The notes below the pieces were generated by a model. It did not search any database. It saw only the letters and a list, made by a program, of their open reading frames with translations, and was not told the DNA's origin. A program made the position numbers and the translations under genes. Below are positions 55,322 to 64,000 of a DNA stretch of 64,000 bases, in pieces (position 1 is the stretch's first letter; the number at the start of each line of letters is the position of its first letter). Origin of the DNA: Corallium rubrum (Eukaryota; Cnidaria; Anthozoa; Scleralcyonacea; Coralliidae); assembly GCA_964035015.1 (NCBI GenBank), contig CAXIUP010000099.1, positions 181,001-245,000 of the forward strand. Reading direction: 5' to 3'.

Positions 55322-55329
55322 AATATACT

Positions 55330-56450
55330 CAAACCATTTATTTTACATAATTACTGTCATCACTGATTCATTATTTTGATTTACATAATCACGGTTATTT
55401 TTTCTCGTGGGAATTAGTTTGCTGCATACGGCATTTATTTCATGCTTTCTGATTGGACAAACGGTCCTCGCGTGGCGATCCGAAATTTTCTGTGTATAAC
55501 CTATGGCAGTGGGCAACATTATATTCGTTTATTTTGCCTTACTGATTTCGGAAAAAAATAAAAACTAGAAATAGATTGTCAGGTCGAGTCTGTCTAAGCT
55601 TTTTTCTAGTTTTCCCTCATTTAAACACTGTTTAAGGTTTGCTCAATACATTGGGTGTTATTTGGTACAGTTATTTGTACAGCAAAACACTTGGTATATA
55701 CACAAAACTCGTTTTCGCCTCAGGTAACGAATTAAGGCAGTTTTGGGCCCACGAAAGCAGTTGTCCAATATTACCATGTTTATACCATGCAAGTGTTCTG
55801 TTGGGATTTAACGAACCATGAACTCATTCATGGCTTGGCAGAGTGTATCATTTAGAAAAACTAAAAATTGTTTGTGTTGCCGAGATTACAATGTCTCAAA
55901 CTCACTTACGTTAGTGAGTTTATTCAAAATGAACTTGAATTACTTAATCTACATTAGGTTCACGTGCATGCATGCAGTAATCATAAATGTATATTGCACA
56001 ATTTTCTAAAATTAATTTAATTTTCATAATAATGTATTTGTTTTAGCATGATATAATTAATATTGTTGTTCTACAAAAAACATATGCAAAGTAAAAAAGG
56101 TATTAGAGTGTTGCGTAGGCGTTGTTTTAGATAAAGCAATGTGAAAAGATTGTAAACTGTCCTTCATCAGAGTATTTCGTTATCGAAACTAGTGGCAGCT
56201 TACACCCTTTTCACTTTGCTCTATGCAAAGTACACTTTTTATGTTGGTTTGTATGTCACCAGAATATAACTGTATGAATAATGTACAAACGTAGCAGCAT
56301 GGCAATTCCCACAGAGTTTGTGCGATTCTTTATACTCAGTATAGAATCTTGAAAGCAGATTGTGCGGAATAAACCTACGTCTCTAGACATTGAATGTGAA
56401 TGTTGTTCGTGCTATTTTACTCAGATAAAACGTTTTGAGTTCCAAAGCGG
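55330..56450. other. No gene recognised
   Basis: Contains a stretch (56150-56225) resembling 41500-41575 (TATTTCGTTATC..CCTTTTCACTTTGCTCTATG) from the ribozyme-bearing repeat, but the catalytic core is not preserved here. Otherwise featureless. Confidence 0.45.
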
Positions 56451-56454
56451 GACT

Positions 56455-56523
56455 TTAACTTTACTCACAACCTTCTGATCGCTGGTGTGACGCTCTAACC
56501 ATTGAGCTACAGAGGCTCAGGCC
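56455..56523 (-). repeat. tRNA-derived sequence
   Basis: Minus strand GCCTCTGTAGCTCAATGG..TTAGAGCGTC has a good A box. The B-box region (GTGAGTAAAGTTAAAGTCCC) is expanded, so it is a degenerate tRNA or SINE head. Confidence 0.45.
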
Positions 56524-56906
56524 GACGATTTGAACATAGGTTGAGTTTTACGTATATATGAGATTATGCTGCTATGTGTAGGTATGATGATATATGTTAT
56601 TATTATACATTCGAATTTCATTCTCGTTTTTTATTCGTTAACATACTCTAGTTAAATCTCAATGTCCAGCAGCTGTACGTCATTTCCGCCGAATATCACA
56701 AACTATTGGACGACTGTGACGTCATTTCCATCGAATATATTGTAAATTGTTAGACGCTGATGACGCCACTACCTCAAAGCGCGCGAAAATTACAAAATGG
56801 CAAAAGGGCTTAAAGTAGATTTGCCTCTTTTGACAAAGACAACTCTTTTTACTGCCAGACTTTGCTTGCATGTTAATACAACTGTTTTGAATATATAACA
56901 AAACAA

Positions 56907-57047
56907 TTATTGGATTCGGCTTGTGCATGATATCAAGAATTATCCAGACCTTGGTTAATGTTATCCGACTCAGCCTTCGGCTTTGGCGGATAACATTAAC
57001 CTCGGTCCGAATAATTCTTGATATCAAGATCGGCCTTATCTAATAAT
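56907..57047. repeat. 141-bp palindrome (P10)
   Basis: TGATATCAAGAATTATCCAG pairs with its inverse at 57005-57025. GTTAATGTTATCCG pairs with CGGATAACATTAAC. The centre is ACTCAGCCTTCGGCTTTGG. The upstream 250 bp carry three ATTGG/ATTGTT- and GACGTCATTTCC-like repeats. Confidence 0.75.
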
Positions 57048-57263
57048 TATTTAATGTCGTAATGTATGTTGTTAAGAAAAGAGATGGATATGCTTGTTCT
57101 GATATGAGAATTGGGTAACTTTAGCTAGAGATGTAATAAGATGTGCTCACAGCTTCACATGCATGAGATCAATTTAAAAAGGTAATAGTTAACTCAAAGG
57201 CGACTTCAAAGGTGGAAGACTGTCGCTCGAACGACCGCATTCTTGCTTTGCACTTGACGTCAT

Positions 57264-57354
57264 GGCGGCGATGTTGGAAGTTAGAACTTTAACAAACAAA
57301 TCTCAACATGCAGCTATCGTATTTGGAGTATGTTTTCCTCCAACATGGCCGCCG
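57264..57354. repeat. Inverted ATGGCGGC repeat
   Basis: ATGGCGGCGATGTTGGA and TCCAACATGGCCGCC face each other 60 bp apart, a small foldback. Confidence 0.6.
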
Positions 57355-57359
57355 TATCG

Positions 57360-60050
57360 TTATCTCCTAAATTTTAAGGGATTGATTACGAACCATCAAT
57401 ACCACCGATGACCTTGCAAACGGTAGTCTAAATGGCATATTTATTAAATATATCAACGTGACGTTATCCCTTTTGACATCTATTGATACGATTCTTTATT
57501 CTGTAATTAACCATATAGTTAAGGCGGTGCCGCTCAGATCAAAAGCAAAACAAAAGGTTTACCCGTGATTGCATGCATTACAACCATGTTGCTAATTAAG
57601 TTTCGGACAGCAGTGTCTTATCACAGTCTGACTAATCAGAAGGTTTCGAAATACCTTTGAACATGTTCTAAAATTGAAAATTAATTGTCAAACAGACGTG
57701 AGATCAGTAGAGAGGATGTTCCAGCAGTTCTATAAACTTTACCAGTCTCGTGTAAATCCAGATTCGTACTCCGGCTTTTAAAGTTTGTACGTTGACCTTC
57801 AGTTTACTTAATCTAAGCAACAAAATTAAAAAAAAGGATCGATATCACTATGTTTAAATATGATCAACAAATATGTAGGAGCCACGTGGCAATTTACATA
57901 TAACTGGTTACTTTTATTAATATGAAACATCATTGCGCCAAGTAATGCAAGTTACATTAGAAATAAATATATTAAGGGCCTAGAATTTCGGCTGATCCTG
58001 ATTAGTTTTTTTGAGACAACGAACCAACGTTGACGTTAACGTTTAAACACGAAGTGTTTAATCTTTTTACTCTAGCGATTTTTAAATTTACTAGTCATAA
58101 GAAGAGCAGACGTCTTGGAAAGTCATGCATGCAGCAAAGCCAAAGCGTCAATGTTATAATATGATCATCATATATGATTAGCATCATATCTAGATTTTGG
58201 TATACTAATAATACGACAATGGCCAAGTTTCTTTCTGGAGAACAACATTTTATAGAATTGTCACCAATTTATTGACACGTGCTGGCTTTGTGTAGGTATA
58301 ATGTTTACTGGAGAGACTGATCTAATAGGTGGCAATGACGCGTGACTGATATGCATGCCATATTATACTGTCACTATTACTGTAGGATTTTCGTACAGTT
58401 TCAGCAACTATAAAACCACACATTTAGAAAAATACTTTAATTGCGTCCTAGTATAGGTTTGAGTCATCCAACTGATATATTGCTATGCATGCACAATTTC
58501 CGCATTTAAAACTGATTTAATTCCTGATGAGGCTAGAATAAAATGGTTCACCAAAATGAATGCCACGGTTGTATTTCGTACAATAAACATATGAAATTGG
58601 TAAATACTAGTTGAAAACGTTGTATACTGTGGAAATGATAGTGCATGGCTGTTGTATGTACTTCAGTTGGTTATAGAGATGCGTGGTTAAACACAAAATA
58701 TAAAGACACTATTTCTTGTCTAAAAATCAATATTATGGATTTTTACTTCTACTACACAACTTTACTGTATGTATGTATTTATGGCGACATGTATATAGAT
58801 ATGTTGCAAGAACAACACCACCCAGTTAGAAAAGTTATCGTTTGTTATACATTTCTAATGGTATACACGTATTTACAGCCTTACTAATAAAAATATGCTT
58901 CTATTTGAGACATGTTGTTTGAAGCTGCTGCATATCTTGCTTCTACGATTCGATGTTTTAAGTTCACCTGGCTGCGTTGGGAATTTATTTGTAATACAAA
59001 AATGATGTTTTTATCTATACATATACCGCAACTGAAAAAGACATACACATGCGTTTCATTTGATACTTGTCGTCAGAACTGCAGTGTAAATAATACGTAC
59101 AAACAACAAAGGATATTGAAACGTGCTTTATAATTTAATATACTGTAAATTTGCATGGTATTTATATCAAGTTCACTATGAGTAAAATTATTCTTATATT
59201 GTAGGTATAAATGTTGTTTGGATTAGGATATGGCATAAGATGTAAATCTCAATCAATATGACCCGAGCTGATCTGAAATGAGTGTGGCTGTAAAGATTTC
59301 CGGGCTTATACTTATAATATTGTAACTATAACATGTAATGCTTTCCTATAAGTTCACTTGCATCCGTTACTGCATGGCCATGACAGTAATTATGCTTTAA
59401 TTACTTTTTATAGTGCAGGAGTATAGTCCTGTTTCTGAAGTTGATGAATGCATTAGGACCATCAGTCATGATATCATTTACCCCTAGAAATATTTACGCA
59501 AAATTTACTTATTTCAGTTGGTATTTATCTTATATTGTACGTACTATCACATTCTAAAATGATTTACAAGCATTGTTACAAGTGGCGTAGAAACTCCAAT
59601 GCGATCTCTAAATTTTAAACAGGATTACCCGGAGTAAACCCACGTTTCGCTAGAAAGTTGGTGAACCCTTTGCAATCTATACTGACGTATATACTGTGCA
59701 TTGGGCTTAAACCCATATACTGTGCATTAGGCTTAAACTCATGACCTCAAAGACAAAGGTGGACAGCTGTCGCTTCATCAACTACCAAAGCCTTTGACGG
59801 TATAACCCTAAATATGGTATTTTTATTTAATGTCTCAATGTGGCTTTATTCCTATATATCAAAATTTATTGCTACGACTCGTGCTGTGATTCACGGTGGT
59901 CAAGGCGATGCCCTCATATTAAAACCAAAACAAAATCTAGCTTCTTCCCAATAACTACTGCATGCAAAAACTATATGTTATTAACTTTCAGACAGAAGTG
60001 TTTTTATCAAAGTCTGCGGGTAGCTTTCTCAGGTAAAAGACAAAGAATGC
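57360..60050. other. Mostly featureless; weak tRNA-like stretch near its end
   Basis: Short A+T-rich frames only. At 59710-59782 the minus strand reads GGCTTTGGTAGTTGATGAAGC and GAGGTCATGAGTTTAAGCC, weakly like A and B boxes of a SINE head. Nothing else stands out. Confidence 0.4.
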
Positions 60051-60550
60051 AGGGGCGGATCTAGCGTTAGTCAAATAAGTCAGACGATTAAGATTAAAAA
60101 AATAGCGATTGCAAAAAAAAAAGTCCGGTTAAAAAACGACGTAACAGCAGGGAGAACAATCGCGGAAAATCTAATTCGTCACCAGGACCATTTGCCGCAG
60201 GCGCGCGGACATTTTATACCTCCTGGTCCAAATCTTGCCTGATTTACCTCAATTGAGCAATCTGATTGGCTATGCAGAACCTTGACTAACTTGCCAGCCA
60301 CCAAGTGTGCGATCTGTTTGCTTCGATCATGGCTTCTACAAGCATATTTGATCGCGCGCGATCAGCTTTAAAAAGCAACAACAAGGTGTTATTGCGACAA
60401 ATATATGCATCGATTTCATCTGAAAGGCGTCATGGTTCGTTTGTCGAGTTCTCAGTAACTAAAGAAGAATATTTTCTCAAGACTGCTTTCCCTAATATAC
60501 AAGGGCGGATTTAGCGTTAGTCAAATAAGTCATACGACTAAGGTAAAAAA
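60051..60550. repeat. Direct repeats flanking a short open frame
   Basis: GGGCGGATCTAGCGTTAGTC..AAATAAGTCAGACGATTAAG at 60051-60103 recurs at 60501-60550. The ~400 bp between hold a hairpin (CACCAGGACC/CTCCTGGTCC), an ATTGG box and an ATG frame (60330-60514: MASTSIFDRARSALKSNN..). The frame looks like an N-terminal exon of unknown family. Confidence 0.5.
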
Positions 60551-60679
60551 ATCCGTAAGAAATCATAATTATCGTATATCGTTATTCCCTCAGTCTCGAC
60601 TCTCGAGATCGCCGAGATAATCGATTAGGTGAGACTGCCGACCGGCATTTCAACCCGCGCCGCGGTTGACTTTGTTCTT

Positions 60680-60920
60680 TCTCGACGGATTTGAGCCTAT
60701 TGTATCAACGGCTGTGATTGGTTGAATTTATAAATTAGCCTTTATAGCGACCTGTGATTGGTTTGCCGAGTGTTCGCCAGATTTCTTTGTCTTTCTCGAC
60801 AGATTTAGACCCCTTGTATCACCCTTTCTGATTGGCTTAATTTTTCAATAGCTCTTTATCACGAGCACGGATTGGTTTAGCGGCGCTTTACTTTGTAGTT
60901 CTCGACAGATTTGTGGACTG
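60680..60920 (+). promoter_or_regulatory. Repeated CCAAT (ATTGG) boxes, promoter-like
   Basis: ATTGG at 60717, 60757, 60831 and 60871, and CTCGACAGATTT-type motifs at about 60681, 60794 and 60901 in a ~110-bp imperfect tandem arrangement. ATTGG is the inverse of the CCAAT box bound by NF-Y. Promoter function is inferred. Confidence 0.4.
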
Positions 60921-61049
60921 ATCAGTGATCGATTCTGACTAACTTGCACTGGTATCACTACAAGCGGATTCTTTCGTTTGTAACCTGGCTTTGCCTAATA
61001 CAAACGTGATAGATCTTGATGTATTCGCTTTGAAAGACAACGACGAGAT

Positions 61050-61258
61050 GTGTTGCGAGAGACTAATAAAACGGCAAGTTTAATACCGTCGACTCGAGGG
61101 TCAACAAGCGAAGGATGCTTCGCGCAAAGGAGCATTTTTAATACCAAGATTGGCAAGACCTCGGGCAAGACGCTTCAAAGGAATTTTGTCACTGAGATAT
61201 ACGTGGTAATATATGCCAACAATGACAAGAAGAAACCTCGTGCTGCTCTCTGGACGAG
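61050..61258 (+). CDS. Possible first exon, in frame with the Gypsy pol
   Basis: ATG at 61050 gives MLRETNKTASLIPSTRGSTS.. and ends ..KKPRAALWT at donor ACGAG|GTAAGC (61258). Joining it to the acceptor TTTTCTAG at 62213 keeps the frame into the pol region (phase 2 to phase 2). This could be a chance one-in-three match. The upstream half is similar to the frame at 60330-60400. Confidence 0.3.
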
Positions 61259-61674
61259 GTAAGCAGATTTTTCTGCCTTAATTCTTTTCTAGTTTCTTTA
61301 AGTTCGTTCAACGTATAAAGACATATAAATTCTATATGGAATTTCAATAATACGACAATAACAACCTTCACCAAATTTGAGACCACATGGCATGTCTTCA
61401 AATCAAAGGCGACCTAATATTATTGTTTAGAATCTTATTTATATATCTACGTGTTTGTAGCGCAAGTAGCTCAAATTCATTCAGGGTTTTCCCTTCTTGT
61501 ATTTGTTTATATAAATGGTTTGAAAACTTAATTGAATATTAATATGATTTTGAGACTAGCATTGTACATGTAGCAAGAAATAAAATACAAGCTAAAGACT
61601 ACTTCATAAATTCATAAAATAGATAGTGAGATCTGGCAATCATAATTATGTTGTTTTATGTGAGAGACCATAGT

Positions 61675-61938
61675 TAGGGCCTGTTTCCAAGATAGAGTTA
61701 CCCCTACCCTGGGTCAACTCTATTAGATGTGGTTACCAAACAGCTAAAAAGTTGTCCTGGGTAGGTGAGTTTTCCCTACCAAATGCATTTACAAGGACAA
61801 AACATAACCCAGCTAAGTGCATGTCCTTGTAAATACGACAAACAAAAAAAACCCACAGGAAATGTATGAAGCTAGGGTAACCATTGTGCTAGAGTAACCC
61901 AGTGGCTAGGATCATACCTCTGTGTAAATAAGCCCTTA
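61675..61938. mobile_element. Probable hAT-type MITE
   Basis: AGGGCCTGTTTCCAAG at the left and GTGTAAATAAGCCCTT at the right are imperfect inverses. Inside, CTAGGGTAACC/GGTTACC-like and CATTTACAAGGACA/TGTCCTTGTAAAT motifs mirror each other. Confidence 0.55.
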
Positions 61939-62213
61939 ATACAGAGACAGGATCAGGCCTACAATGTTTTTGAATTTGACCTAGTATTTAAATGTTTTAG
62001 GTCTGAGGCATCTGGGAATTGCCTATACAGCTCTGTTTCGAGCTCTTGCACAGAGTGAAATGGTCTAACCTGCAGTATGGCTATGAGTTTCATATAAAAA
62101 TATTTGAAGTCATGAATCTTATTAAATATTTGAAGGACAGTAGATGTATTGTATCTGTTGATCTGTTGTTTATTTCTTGGTTAAAATAATTAAATCTGCT
62201 AAAATTTTCTAGG

Positions 62214-64000
62214 GCCGGGGAGCATGACCACCACCCCTGCGCTCCAGAAACGACTGAAAGAAGAGCTTCAAGATATGCAGAGGAAGGGAGTGATAGCGTC
62301 GGTGGAAGAACCTACCGAGTGGGTTAGTTCGTTGGTCGTAGTAGAAAAACGAGAAAGTGGGAAGTTACGTATTTGCCTCGATCCTCGCGATTTAAACCGG
62401 GCAATAAGAAGGGAACACTATCCGTTGCCAACGTTCGAAGATGTCACCACCAAATTGTCAGGAGCAAAGTTCTTTACGAAGTTAGATGCGCGTTCGGGAT
62501 ACTGGCAAGTCAAACTCGACCATGAAAGCTCAATGCTAACCACCTTCAACACTCCGTTTGGGCGATATAGATTTCTACGGATGCCCTTCGGGATTCATTC
62601 TGCGCAAGATGTGTTCCAGAAGATGGTGGACAAGACCTATGGTGATCTGCAAGGCGTTGCAGCGATCATAGACGACATACTGGTGTACGGAAAGACCAAA
62701 GAAGAGCACGATTATAATCTACGAGCAGTCCTACAGCGATCAAGAGAAATGGGAGTCACGTTAAATCCAGACAAGCTGATTTACCGCACCGAGGCAGTGA
62801 GTTACTTTGGCAATTTGATCACCTCTGAGGGAGTGAAGCCAGACCCAAGTAAAATTTCAGCTATAACGGACATGCCATCGCCGGAGAACAAAGCTGAGCT
62901 CCAAACTCTGCTGGGAATGGTCAATTACTTGGCTAAGTTTTCGCCACGAGTGTCGGAAACTATGGCTCCACTTCGAGAGTTGCTTAAGAAGAATATACCA
63001 TTTCAATGGGGAGCACAGCAGGAAAAGGCATTTTCCGAAGTGAAACAAGCAGTTACAAACTCCGAGACGTTGGCATATTTTGATCCCCAGGAAAAAGTAG
63101 AGCTAGAAGTCGACGCATCGAAGAATGGTCTGGGTGCGGCAATGTTTCAAAATGGTAAACCTATTGCTTTCGCTTCAAAGTCGCTGACTACAGCCGAGAA
63201 GAATTACGCTCAAATTGAGAAGGAACTCTACGCCATCGTGTTTGGCTGTGAAAGATTTTACCAGTATGTATACGGGAGAGCAGTAACAGTATTTACCGAC
63301 CACAAGCCTCTGGAAGCGATCATGAGAAAGTCATTGGCAGAAACTCCACCTAGACTGCAGAGGATGATCTTACGACTGCAAAAATACGAGATACAAGTCA
63401 CCTATAAGCCCGGGAAGAAGATCCCTGTCGCTGATGCCTTGTCAAGGAAGTATATTAACGAAAGCGACGAGACTGGGAAAGCGTTCGATGTCCAAGTACA
63501 CACAGTGATCAACAACCTTCCAATAACCGATGCCAAGCTGAAAGAAATGAGAGAAACTACTAGAAAGGACTCGCAGTTAGCTAAAGTAATTCTGGTTGTG
63601 AAGGAAGGCTGGCCAGAGGAAAAACATCAGTGTCCAAAGGAAATTGCTGAATTCTGGAACCACCGCTGCGAACTGTCGGTCCTAGACGGATTGGTGTTCA
63701 AAGGAGAAAAGCTGGTCGTACCAAGGGTCATGAGACCGGAGATGCTGAGGAGAATCCACACAGGTCACCTAGGAATCGAGAAATGCAAAAAGAGAGCTAG
63801 AGATGCATTGTTCTGGCCCGGAATGAATGCGCAGATACAAGAGTTGGTATCCAAGTGTGTGATTTGTTTGGAGAGTACTGCAGCGAACCAGAAAGAACCG
63901 CTCATCAACCGAAGAATTACAAGTAGACCCTGGGAAGCAGTCGCCACAGACTTGTTTGTTCTCAATGGCGAAAACTACCTTTTGGTCGTTGATTATTACA
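62214..64000 (+). CDS. Ty3/Gypsy pol: reverse transcriptase, RNase H and integrase (runs off the end)
   Basis: One uninterrupted frame runs past the window edge (ATG at 62224; ~590 codons visible). RT blocks: LRICLDPRDLNRAI, FFTKLDARSGYWQVKL, FGRYRFLRMPFGIHSA and IIDDILVYG with the catalytic Asp pair. RNase H: ELEVDASKNGLGAAMFQNGK, EKELYAIVFGCERF, TDHKPLEAI, and DALSR at its close. The integrase zinc finger is HTGHLGIEKC..CVIC, followed by the start of the core (WEAVATDLF). No gag or protease is visible upstream. Homology begins abruptly right after a splice-acceptor-like CTAG. It is either a 5'-truncated but uncorrupted copy, an element with an intron, or a captured gene. Confidence 0.9.

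Noticed and set aside
56150-56225. A fifth hammerhead core
   Set aside because: CTGATGA is present on the minus strand, but no GAAA follows at stem II distance, so the core is incomplete.
62857-63965. Minus-strand frames opposite the Gypsy pol
   Set aside because: Shadows of the uninterrupted plus-strand pol frame.

Overview
The window looks like intron-bearing DNA of an invertebrate animal, and a cnidarian such as a coral or anemone is my best inference. It is A+T-rich, genes are split by short GT-AG introns, and most of it is transposon-derived. No ribosomal RNA, CRISPR or prokaryotic operon is present. Species cannot be named from sequence alone.

Host-type genes are few. A five- or six-exon gene at 6190-8546 (+) encodes a coiled-coil protein with a small cysteine cluster at its C terminus. 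A five-exon gene at 41288-45496 (+) encodes a ~180-residue TNF-receptor-like protein with a signal peptide, cysteine-rich repeats and a hydrophobic tail. Two adjoining exons of an unrecognised gene lie at 2559-2927, and a possible promoter plus first exon at 60690-61258.

The rest is mobile DNA. A BEL/Pao LTR retrotransposon on the minus strand (29538-35478) has two 237-bp LTRs and a 4-bp target duplication. A 5'-truncated CR1/L2-type LINE (36603-38404) sits in an older repeat. Two head-to-head 3' ends of a Penelope-like element with GIY-YIG domains (49853-50928) end in hammerhead-ribozyme-like motifs. A Ty3/Gypsy pol region is open from 62214 to the window edge. A DUF4817-type mariner remnant (17821-20370) encloses a Crypton/DUF3504-type tyrosine-recombinase element (18261-20229). 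There are also many MITEs, tRNA-like palindromes, TA microsatellites and a large nested inverted structure (9422-13973).

The most unusual pattern is a set of palindromes of about 70-200 bp whose arms are unrelated from locus to locus but whose centres resemble one another (CTCG-CCTACGG-CTCG and variants). In the three clearest cases (6845-7363, 18261-20229, 28393-29088) the palindrome lies 2-4 bp outside a pair of short terminal inverted repeats starting TTTATTATATG. In several elements a short hairpin near the other end repeats that element's own palindrome arm. One of these elements carries the tyrosine-recombinase gene. I propose, as inference only, that they form one family of palindrome-ended elements mobilised by that recombinase.
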